Assembly: GCA_013362805.1 (NCBI GenBank)
Contig: JABFVL010000039.1
Coordinates: 1 to 43,604 of the forward strand
Source of the DNA: Mycobacteriales bacterium
GTDB taxonomy: Bacteria; Actinomycetota; Actinomycetes; Mycobacteriales; QHCE01
DNA: 43,604 nt
Reading direction: 5' to 3'
Part shown: positions 1 to 6,439 of the stretch, piece after piece
Position numbering within the stretch: the first letter of the stretch is position 1
How the letters are laid out: each line of letters opens with the position of its first letter
The notes under the pieces: model-generated
What the model saw: the letters and a program-made list of their open reading frames with translations, nothing else
Database searches by the model: none
What the model was told of the DNA's origin: nothing
Program-made: the position numbers and the translations under genes

Positions 1-84
1 GACGGGTTGAAAGCGAATTCATGGATGGTCAGCGAGTTCGTGATTCTCATCTTTCTATTGAGCACTTTGAACGACCTCAGGTAG
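1..84 (+). CDS. C-terminal end of a Sap/GAP-family membrane protein (partial)
   Basis: The reading frame is open from the first base and ends at a TAG at 82-84, giving 27 residues ending STLNDLR. These residues closely match the last residues of the protein at 526-1161 (shared NSWMVSE and a VILFFL-like hydrophobic stretch, then ST-ND). It is therefore the tail of a paralogue in the same orientation. The Sap (sulfolipid-1-addressing)/GAP family consists of multi-pass membrane proteins; their role in lipid or small-molecule export is known mainly from mycobacterial GAP. The start and most of the gene lie outside the window. Confidence 0.7.
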   Translation, partial: DGLKANSWMVSEFVILIFLLSTLNDLR

Positions 85-144
85 CGACGATGTGCTCGTT
101 CCGCTCGAAGATCCGCACAAAGCGCGGGCTAAGAAGGCAACAGC

Positions 145-438
145 TCAATAGGCGTCGATGACATCTTTGGCCTGTTTAAGCGTGGCCCCGGTAGCTTCGC
201 GATAGGCCTTGATCGCCGAGATCTTTTTGCCCTGCTCCAACAGCGCGATCACATCGCTCGGCAGGGTTTCCTTGATGCCAAGCTCGTCGGCGATGCGTTG
301 ATTTTGCCGCCTGAGTCGCTCTATTTGTTGCCGCATTTTGCGGTTATTGGAAGACTCCGCTACTAGCCACAACAAGGTGCCGAGCCAGAGCATAAAGACG
401 ATAGCCAACGTGGCGGCGGTATTCATAACGCCGAACAT
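145..438 (-). CDS. Small membrane-anchored protein with ribosomal L7/L12 C-terminal-like domain
   Basis: The 97-residue protein has one N-terminal membrane segment (about residues 5-27), a basic/Gln-rich coiled-coil-like stretch (about 30-52), and a C-terminal segment (about 60-97) containing KKISAIKAYREATG and LKQAKDVID. The second pattern matches the C-terminal domain of ribosomal protein L7/L12 (KVAVIKAVREATGLGLKEAKD-like), which binds translation factors. Short membrane-anchored versions occur in actinobacteria and have no assigned function. No Shine-Dalgarno sequence precedes ATG 438; a second ATG at 426 is possible. It lies between the two Sap/GAP paralogues on the opposite strand. The domain assignment is by eye. 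Confidence 0.7.
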   Translation of the reverse strand: MFGVMNTAATLAIVFMLWLGTLLWLVAESSNNRKMRQQIERLRRQNQRIADELGIKETLPSDVIALLEQGKKISAIKAYREATGATLKQAKDVIDAY

Positions 439-525
439 AACTTAGCGGGAAAACCCGTTTCTTGATTGCGCCGCGCGCCTCCTGAAAGGTCGATCAAGAA
501 CACTTTCCGTGATTAGATCAGCACC

Positions 526-1161
526 GTGGGGAATCTTTTGACAATTCTGCCCATGGCAATCGTGATGATTGCTGGCCCGCAGATCATTAGCGCGATTCTG
601 CTGACCATGAGCGTGAACCCGCGACGAAACTCACTCAGCTTCATCGGCGGTGTGGCACTCGCCATCACACTCGGGGTCACCGTCTTTTACGTACTCGCAA
701 AAGAATTGCACCGCGGAACCCGCTCCTCAGACACCGGCGCGGACGACAAAATTCTCGACTATCTCGTCATCGCACTGTTGATCTATCTGGCCATCCACGT
801 ATACCGAGACAGAAAGCGCTCCGAACCCCCCAAATGGATGGGCAAACTGACAACCGCGAGCGCCGGATTCTCCTTCAAGCTCGGGTTTCTACTTTTTCTA
901 TTGATGCCCACCGACATCATCACTATGGTCGCCGTCGGCTCCACTTTGGCGCAACGCGACGAATCATGGTGGCTCAGCTTGCCATTCATTTTGCTCACCC
1001 TGCTCCTCGTCGCCCTCCCCTTGCTCACACTGCTCGTAATGGGAAAACACGCCGACGCTTTGCTACCAAAAGCCCGCGACTGGTTGAAAACAAACTCGTG
1101 GATGGTCAGCGAGCTCGTCATCCTGTTCTTCCTAGTCAGCACCATCAACGACATCACATAA
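526..1161 (+). CDS. Sap/GAP-family multi-pass membrane protein
   Basis: The 211-residue protein has about six hydrophobic segments: residues 4-27, 37-60, 83-97, 117-138, 150-170 and 190-207. The N-terminal LLTILPMAIVMIAGPQII and the following ILLTMSVNPRR are typical of the Sap (sulfolipid-1-addressing)/GAP family. Family members are inner-membrane proteins; mycobacterial GAP is needed for surface export of glycopeptidolipids, but the substrate here is unknown. The start is GTG 526. No Shine-Dalgarno sequence is visible, but a TAGATC hexamer ends 6 nt upstream, close to the leaderless pattern seen elsewhere in the window. ATG 553 is an alternative that would cut into the first membrane helix. 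A paralogue ends at base 84. Confidence 0.8.
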   Translation: MGNLLTILPMAIVMIAGPQIISAILLTMSVNPRRNSLSFIGGVALAITLGVTVFYVLAKELHRGTRSSDTGADDKILDYLVIALLIYLAIHVYRDRKRSEPPKWMGKLTTASAGFSFKLGFLLFLLMPTDIITMVAVGSTLAQRDESWWLSLPFILLTLLLVALPLLTLLVMGKHADALLPKARDWLKTNSWMVSELVILFFLVSTINDIT

Positions 1162-1179
1162 CGCGCAAGGCCGGGCTCA

Positions 1180-1842
1180 CTAGCTCGAAGGAACAACCAG
1201 CCCAGACTGATAAGCCAACACAACGAGCTGCGCCCTATCGTGCGCGCGCAACTTCATCATCGCCCGGTTGACATGCGTCTTCGCTGTGACCGGGCTAATC
1301 ACCAACCGTGCCGCGATCTGATCATTCGACAACCCATGAGCGACCAGCACCACCACTTCACGCTCGCGGTTAGTCAACTCCCGCAACATCGCCGCATCCA
1401 CCCCACCCGCCTGCGGCCGCGCCACAAACTCATCAATCAACAACTTGGTCACCGACGGCGACAACAGCGCGTCACCACGGGCGGCAACCCGCACAGAATG
1501 CAGAAAATCGTCAGGCTCAATGTCCTTCACCAAAAACCCGGCCGCCCCGGCCCGCAAGGCGTTAAACACGTATTCGTCGAACCCATAGTTCGTCAAAATC
1601 ACCACATGCACATCGGCGAGCATCGGATCGGCGGCGACCTGACGAGTCGTTTCAATGCCGTCCATCACCGGCATTTGCACATCAACAATCGCGACATCGG
1701 GCCGATGTTCCCTGATCAACGCCAAACCCTCGACGCCATTGCCCGCCTCGCCAACAACATCGATGTCGTCCTCGGCATCCAACAATGCCCGAAACCCGCC
1801 CCGCAAAAGCGGCTGATCGTCGACAAGCACCACCCGAATCAT
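1180..1842 (-). CDS. NarL/LuxR-family two-component response regulator
   Basis: The 220-residue protein has an N-terminal receiver domain (about 1-120) with the acidic pair D8/D9, phospho-acceptor D54 in IVDVQMP, T84 and K106 in FLVKD. A C-terminal LuxR-type helix-turn-helix (about 150-212) contains LTNREREVVVLVAHGLSN and SPVTAKTHVNR. All receiver catalytic residues are present, so it should be phosphorylatable. Its ATG overlaps the TGA of the histidine kinase gene upstream (ATGA, 1839-1842), so the two are translationally coupled and form a cognate pair. The natural targets are the kinase promoter with its palindrome at 3000-3019 and possibly the membrane-protein gene at 3172. Confidence 0.95.
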   Translation of the reverse strand: MIRVVLVDDQPLLRGGFRALLDAEDDIDVVGEAGNGVEGLALIREHRPDVAIVDVQMPVMDGIETTRQVAADPMLADVHVVILTNYGFDEYVFNALRAGAAGFLVKDIEPDDFLHSVRVAARGDALLSPSVTKLLIDEFVARPQAGGVDAAMLRELTNREREVVVLVAHGLSNDQIAARLVISPVTAKTHVNRAMMKLRAHDRAQLVVLAYQSGLVVPSS

Positions 1843-2942
1843 CGCGGCAACTCCGCCTGGACCGTGAACCCGCCGACATCGCGCGGCTCAGCCCGCAAAC
1901 ATCCGCCCAGCGCGGTGACACGTTCCCGCATCCCCAACATGCCCAAACCCGGCACCACCACCGCATTGGCCATAGCCTTACCGTCATCGTCGACGCGGAT
2001 AGTGAGCACGCTCGGACCATAGTCGATGTGAACCTTCGCGCTGGCCACCCCAGCATGCCGCGCGACATTCGTCAGCGCCTCTTGCACAATTCGATACGCG
2101 GTTTGGTCAACAACAACGGGCACAGGCTGGCGTTCGTTCACGGTGAGTGTGGTTGTCACCCCCATGCCTTCCACTCGCCGCAACAGTTCCTCGAGCTGGT
2201 CAAGTCCGTGACCGGTGCTGTTAGCGTCGTCGCGCAAAGTCGCGAGCGTCGCCCGCAGCTCCCGAGTCGCCTCCCGCCCGGCCTGCTGAATCGCGAGCAG
2301 CGCCTTCGGCACCTCGTCACCACGTTTACGAGCTAAATGCACCGCTACCTCGGCCTGCACCTTCACGATAGAAATTTGATGCGTTAATGAATCGTGGAGT
2401 TCTCGCGCGATGCGCAAACGTTCTTCATTCGCCCGAAGCCGCGCCACTTCCTCCCTCGTGCGCTCGGCCGCCTCGGCCCGCTGCTCGGCCTGGCGCAGCG
2501 CCTCCCCCGCAGCCGCCGCGGCTACCAGCCACGCGATCTCCAGCACCCCTCGGGCCTGCACAAACGCCTCACCCGTGGAACTGCCCTCCGGCGACATCAT
2601 CACCGCAACGGGTAGCGCGGCCAACACGCCGATAGTGACAATCAGCGTCGCGACCCAATGTCCCAGTCGCACAGCCGCCCACACCGCAAACAGATATGCG
2701 ACAGCGGGAACCTCAAAACCCACGGCGTTGTACCCCACCGCGCACAGTCCGCTGACCAGCAATACCGCGACGGGCATTCGGCGACGCACCACCAACGCCG
2801 CCCCGCTTCCGGCTAACAGCAGATAGCCCAGCGGGGCCAAGTCCTCGGTTTCGTGATCACCAAGCGCGGCCGCGATAAGCAAGACCACGGCCACCCCGAC
2901 CGCGATCATCCAATCCTTTCCCACCACCCACCACCTGCGCAT
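1839..2942 (-). CDS. Sensor histidine kinase, HisKA_3 (NarX/DesK) class
   Basis: The 367-residue protein has about five N-terminal membrane helices within residues 10-145 with only short loops, then a coiled coil rich in Ala, Glu and Arg (148-175). The dimerisation/phosphotransfer segment RIARELHDSLTHQ carries the phosphorylated histidine at H183. A GHKL ATPase domain follows, with an N-box (VQEALTNVARHA, about 287-298) and G-box residues (GLGMLGMRER). Having little extracellular sequence, it probably senses a membrane or intramembrane signal. The start ATG 2942 has no Shine-Dalgarno sequence but has TAAAGT exactly 6 nt upstream, so the mRNA is probably leaderless. It is the first gene of the operon with the response regulator. 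Confidence 0.94.
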   Translation of the reverse strand: MRRWWVVGKDWMIAVGVAVVLLIAAALGDHETEDLAPLGYLLLAGSGAALVVRRRMPVAVLLVSGLCAVGYNAVGFEVPAVAYLFAVWAAVRLGHWVATLIVTIGVLAALPVAVMMSPEGSSTGEAFVQARGVLEIAWLVAAAAAGEALRQAEQRAEAAERTREEVARLRANEERLRIARELHDSLTHQISIVKVQAEVAVHLARKRGDEVPKALLAIQQAGREATRELRATLATLRDDANSTGHGLDQLEELLRRVEGMGVTTTLTVNERQPVPVVVDQTAYRIVQEALTNVARHAGVASAKVHIDYGPSVLTIRVDDDGKAMANAVVVPGLGMLGMRERVTALGGCLRAEPRDVGGFTVQAELPR

Positions 2943-2948
2943 ATCAGG

Positions 2949-2954
2949 ACTTTA
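2949..2954 (-). promoter_or_regulatory. Leaderless -10 hexamer TAAAGT for the kinase operon
   Basis: TAAAGT on the minus strand lies 6 nt before ATG 2942, placing the expected transcription start at the start codon. Confidence 0.5.
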
Positions 2955-2999
2955 ACCCGAAGGAGGTCGGGGATGAATCCACCGTTCGCGGCAAAGTCG

Positions 3000-3019
3000 C
3001 ATACCGCGCTCGCGGTATG
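3000..3019. promoter_or_regulatory. Perfect 8-bp inverted repeat, candidate operator
   Basis: CATACCGC, a 4-nt spacer, then GCGGTATG. It sits about 50-70 bp upstream of the kinase-operon start on one side and about 160 bp upstream of the gene at 3172 on the other. That position suits an activator or autoregulatory site for the adjacent NarL-type regulator. Function is inferred from position and symmetry only. Confidence 0.45.
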
Positions 3020-3171
3020 AACCCGTGGATCTGCACCGTTGATCGGGATTGACTTCGGCGACGGCGGTAGCGGGAAATGTCTGCCGCTATGGGACGACCA
3101 CAAGGTTTTAGCGAGTCACCATTGACGACATTCTATCCGGCAACGAGTCATCCCCAACGAGGAGAAATCTC

Positions 3172-3504
3172 ATGAGCTCATCTGCCAATCTGTTGATGGC
3201 GGCGGACGCCTACACCATGGGCTGGGGCCGCGTCGGCGCGATCCTCGCCACCCTCACCGCGCTATCAGGGGTGATCATCGGGGCGTTGACGCTCGCGCGC
3301 CGATTCGAGCAACAGCGCGGCGCCATGTACGTGACGGTCAGCGGACTTGTCGGGATGGCGGTTGGCGCGCTCGTGGTCGTCACTTCCAATGGCGGACTTG
3401 GCACCGGCAACGGCCGTGGCGGCGGATACTTCGCACTGATTTTGAGCAGCATCGCGCTTGTTCTCGCCGGCATTGTGTGGCGACGTTCTCGAGCGGTGCG
3501 TTAA
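3172..3504 (+). CDS. Small membrane protein resembling the DUF6223 family
   Basis: The 110-residue protein has three hydrophobic segments (about 18-42, 50-70, 84-102) separated by short basic turns, and a glycine-rich motif GGLGTGNGRGGG (about 74-85). This motif and the ALTLARR-type turn match small actinobacterial membrane proteins classed, to my recollection, as DUF6223, which are often found next to two-component systems. No biochemical function is known. The start ATG 3172 is preceded by a clear Shine-Dalgarno sequence (GAGGAG, 8-9 nt upstream). It is divergent from the histidine kinase operon across a 229-bp region with a palindrome and may be a target of that system. Confidence 0.75.
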   Translation: MSSSANLLMAADAYTMGWGRVGAILATLTALSGVIIGALTLARRFEQQRGAMYVTVSGLVGMAVGALVVVTSNGGLGTGNGRGGGYFALILSSIALVLAGIVWRRSRAVR

Positions 3505-3538
3505 GCCGCTTCGAGCAGCGACTTCCCCCCACAGGTAA

Positions 3539-3664
3539 GTGTTCCTTCACGAAGTTAAAGGGCTCGGCGAGATTGAGGACCGTGGGGTGGAGTTCTCGGG
3601 CCTGGACCTTGCCAGGGAGGTCTTACCCCGGCATGTCGCGCCGAAGATGCCCGCGCTGGTGTGA
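3539..3664 (+). CDS. Short unrecognised ORF or C-terminal gene fragment
   Basis: Immediately after an in-frame TAA (3536-3538), a GTG opens a 41-codon frame ending TGA 3662-3664. The peptide reads like true coding sequence, with alternating charged and hydrophobic residues (VKGLGEIEDRGVEF, then GLDLAREVLPRHV) and GC-rich third positions. I do not recognise the family. It overlaps, antisense, the low-complexity C-terminal end of the frame at 3555-4280, and at most one of the two can be real in the overlap. It may be a remnant of a longer gene whose 5' part has been deleted, or a short gene following 3172-3504 by 34 bp. Confidence 0.3.
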   Translation: MFLHEVKGLGEIEDRGVEFSGLDLAREVLPRHVAPKMPALV

Positions 3665-4280
3665 TGGCGGACAGAAACCGCGTCGTTTCCTCCGGATGCA
3701 TGTATCCCACATGAATGTAGTTTCGTCGCTTGGGAAGCTTGCTTTGGCCGTTAGCTTCCCGCGCGGCATTTAACCCGGCGCGAATCGTCATCTTCACGGC
3801 TTGAGCGAGTTGGGTGTTCTCCCCTTCCCAATAACTCGCCTGCACAGGCCCTTCCAACATGTGATCGAGAACTTCTTGCGTATTGACCGCGAAATCGGCG
3901 TTCTCGCCGTAGAGCATCCTCACGCCCTCTTCAGTCAGCGCGCCGGACTTGTCCGCCGCCTGGGTAAATCCAATCGATCTAAACAGCGCCGTTGTGATGC
4001 CGCCCAGGTCAACAACATCGTCAAGAGTAGGCGGCTCCACACCGCTGGCTTGTTTCATCCACTCATTGATCGAACACTCAGAAAGATGAGTGGGCATGCG
4101 GGTGGCCGCTCGGAGAATAACCTCATTTACCACCGGCGATAGATGGTGAAAATCCCCTCCCCGCAACCACTGCACAACGCCTTGCCAGCCCTCGGCGATC
4201 TTCTCCAACTCACCCCCGGAACATTCAAGTCTCGCCCCTTCGGGTTTAAGCACCACAAGAAGATGATCGGCGTTTGACAC
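3555..4280 (-). CDS. Hypothetical protein, third gene of the 910/631-aa cluster; C-terminus doubtful
   Basis: The 241-residue frame starts at GTG 4280 with a good Shine-Dalgarno sequence (AGGGG, 5 nt spacing). Residues 1 to about 205 look like a soluble, mostly helical protein (for example GELEKIAEGWQGVVQWLRGG and LDDVVDLGGITTALFRSIGF). No family is recognised. The last 35 residues or so are a Pro/Arg/Ala-rich string opposite another coding-like frame (3539-3664), which suggests that the original C-terminus was lost or frameshifted near 3660. It lies 184 bp downstream of the 631-aa gene on the same strand, so it may be co-transcribed with it, although it has its own ribosome binding site. Confidence 0.55.
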   Translation of the reverse strand: MSNADHLLVVLKPEGARLECSGGELEKIAEGWQGVVQWLRGGDFHHLSPVVNEVILRAATRMPTHLSECSINEWMKQASGVEPPTLDDVVDLGGITTALFRSIGFTQAADKSGALTEEGVRMLYGENADFAVNTQEVLDHMLEGPVQASYWEGENTQLAQAVKMTIRAGLNAAREANGQSKLPKRRNYIHVGYMHPEETTRFLSAITPARASSARHAGVRPPWQGPGPRTPPHGPQSRRAL

Positions 4281-4464
4281 GAAAACCCCTAAAGAACGTT
4301 GAGCATGCCAGGCTAATTGGGGTGACTTAGTAACTCTGCGATTCCGAGGTATCCCACCGAGTTAACTCGATCACTTCGGTGTTCTTGCACTTCGACTGGC
4401 CGCTGATTCGAACACATGTGGCTAGTGTTCTCGGACAAACCCAAGAACTCTCAGCACAGCATCT

Positions 4465-6360
4465 TTATCGGCGCGGACTTCGTCGCCCTTCGAGGATAGG
4501 AACGAGTGGCGGCTTCGGGGCGAGCGCCCTGGCGGGAAAGGCCGCCATAACACGCTCGTAGCTACCGTCGGGCACATGGCGGGAAAGAAAATCGCGGTGG
4601 TTCCATAGTTGATCCAGCACGTGAGTCGGCTGATCCGCCACGTTCTTGGCGGAAAGCGGCAGGTAGTCCTCCACGCGCTCGGGCAGATGCCGTTGATCGC
4701 CTTCGTAGCGAATCGCCCACAAGAGGTCGTCGTCATTGGCTCTGTTTACTGTGGCCACTCCGACAACCTCGCTGTACAACACGATGCTGGCACCAGGCGC
4801 GGACGTGATGGTGTGCCGGCGAGGGGCGGGCGGCGGCACATATGGCTGGCCGGGAATAGGCGCCATGGGTGCCCCGCCGAAACGAAGATCTTGCAGCCCG
4901 CGGGGTTCAAATAAGTGCGCGCGCAGTGATCCACCTGGCACGAGTTGGGCGTCCAACCAGTCGCAGTATTCGATGTCGAGATGGGTCACGCCCGCCGCGT
5001 CAACACTCATGGGTTCGGGTGAGTGAATGGCCAACCGCAAACCCGTGAAGTCCGCGCCCTGGCCACTGATGATCAGTTGTTCGTCGTCCACTTTGACGGA
5101 CAATCGCTCTGCTAACTGAGCATTCGAGGGGGTGAGGTGAACCTGTTTAGTGTCCGAGGGCAGAGCGTGCACTGTTGCCCCCGGCAGATCGCGCAACACA
5201 AGTTCGGTGCAATATTGCGCCTCCAGCGGCAGCTTCAGCCCCGCGTTGGCGGGCACTGTGAGCTGCCAATACCGGTCCATGATCGTCAATACTTCTTCGC
5301 GCAAGCGCATGAGCGGAGCCGGAACGGGACGCAGCAGCGCCTGATGCAGCTCATCGTCTGGCATGACGATCGGCTCTTTGTCCCGGATTTCACGCATCGC
5401 CGGGCAGCCAAGCGTGGCGTCCTCCATGCCGTGCTGGTCGGCACCAGGATATTGCCCCTTTCTTTTCCGACTTTCAGCGATGGTGTCTCGAAGCTCGGGC
5501 GCATACTTCACTGTGTGGTCGCCGACGCGTTCCCTAACGGTCAGAAGTTCGATGTCTGCTCGCATGGCGTTGCCGGGTAGCCGCAAAAATTCGGTGAACT
5601 CGGCAGCGTTAAGGCTTGCCGGGCCACGGGCCAACCCGGTACTCATGTGGGCGCGTCGGCCGAGTTTTGCACCGGTCAAGGTTTCATCTTGTTCCGCTTC
5701 AAAGCCCGCCAGAGAGCGCAGCGGGTGAAACAGATTGTGGGGCGCGGCGACGAACGCGGATTTCACGCTCTCAAATACGGTGAGCGCGGGTGTGGCTCCT
5801 ACCGCACGAAAAGTTAACCCATCATCAGTAAAGAACGGCAGCTTTTTCATCAGGTCAGCGGCACGGCCATTTAATTCTTCAAGAATTGGATGCAGCATGA
5901 CGGATTCGTCGCTATTCACCAGATCGTCGATCGCATCGCGAAGAAAATCCACGGCAACATCGCCGAACTCGTGTGCATTCGGGTTCGTCTCGTTACGGGG
6001 CTTATTAAAGGTGCTCGCGAGCACTTGGCGCATGTTGTTCGCACGAAACAGCTCATCACCACGTGCCGCCGTGTACGAATCTAAGTCAAATCGTTCCGCG
6101 AACTCTTGTTCGAGGTAGTCGCAGACAACCATGAATAAAACCCAGAGTTCTTGCTTCGCTTCGAAACTGTGGGATGGTTTTCCGGTGTTTATCCGGGCGA
6201 GCACCTCAGAGACTTGCTGTTTGGCGGCCTGGCGCTCTGCACTGTCATTTCGCTCAATGGCTTCGTCATATCGCTTAATGGCTTTATCCGTGACGGCATA
6301 AATGGTCTCGGCAGCCTCGGTGAGGGTTTTGAATGTGCCGATGCCACGCGTTTTCGCCAT
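4465..6360 (-). CDS. Uncharacterised 631-aa protein, partner of the 910-aa protein
   Basis: No family is recognised. The N-terminal third (about 1-150) is helical and charged (TEAAETIYAVTDKAIKRYDE). The middle holds a Met/Arg-rich segment and a GCPAMREI stretch (about 335). The C-terminal half is more beta/loop-like, with a Pro-rich spacer (about 530-560) and a basic tail (GRRSPRR). There is no signal peptide or membrane helix, so it is probably cytosolic. The open frame extends upstream to 6498, but that would overlap the 910-aa gene. I chose ATG 6360 because TACTAT lies exactly 6 nt upstream and the protein-like sequence begins there (MAKTRGIGTFKTL). A palindrome overlaps this -10 element. 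It lies 79 bp downstream of the 910-aa gene. Confidence 0.7.
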   Translation of the reverse strand: MAKTRGIGTFKTLTEAAETIYAVTDKAIKRYDEAIERNDSAERQAAKQQVSEVLARINTGKPSHSFEAKQELWVLFMVVCDYLEQEFAERFDLDSYTAARGDELFRANNMRQVLASTFNKPRNETNPNAHEFGDVAVDFLRDAIDDLVNSDESVMLHPILEELNGRAADLMKKLPFFTDDGLTFRAVGATPALTVFESVKSAFVAAPHNLFHPLRSLAGFEAEQDETLTGAKLGRRAHMSTGLARGPASLNAAEFTEFLRLPGNAMRADIELLTVRERVGDHTVKYAPELRDTIAESRKRKGQYPGADQHGMEDATLGCPAMREIRDKEPIVMPDDELHQALLRPVPAPLMRLREEVLTIMDRYWQLTVPANAGLKLPLEAQYCTELVLRDLPGATVHALPSDTKQVHLTPSNAQLAERLSVKVDDEQLIISGQGADFTGLRLAIHSPEPMSVDAAGVTHLDIEYCDWLDAQLVPGGSLRAHLFEPRGLQDLRFGGAPMAPIPGQPYVPPPAPRRHTITSAPGASIVLYSEVVGVATVNRANDDDLLWAIRYEGDQRHLPERVEDYLPLSAKNVADQPTHVLDQLWNHRDFLSRHVPDGSYERVMAAFPARALAPKPPLVPILEGRRSPRR

Positions 6361-6363
6361 TAA

Positions 6364-6389
6364 CGCATAGTAATCGACGCACCTATGCG
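6364..6389. promoter_or_regulatory. 7-bp inverted repeat overlapping a TACTAT -10 element
   Basis: CGCATAG, a 12-nt spacer, then CTATGCG. On the minus strand one arm overlaps the -10 hexamer TACTAT (plus coordinates 6367-6372), which sits 6 nt before ATG 6360. A repressor bound here would block the promoter of the 631-aa gene. Alternatively it is an mRNA hairpin between the two genes. Confidence 0.4.
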
Positions 6390-6439
6390 CACCACGAAGC
6401 GGCAACCTTGACTTTATGTGGATGCGATTATCGCGCTGC

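Noticed and set aside
2906..3103. 65-aa minus-strand frame over the kinase start
   Set aside because: Out of frame with the kinase, contains the palindrome and is not protein-like.
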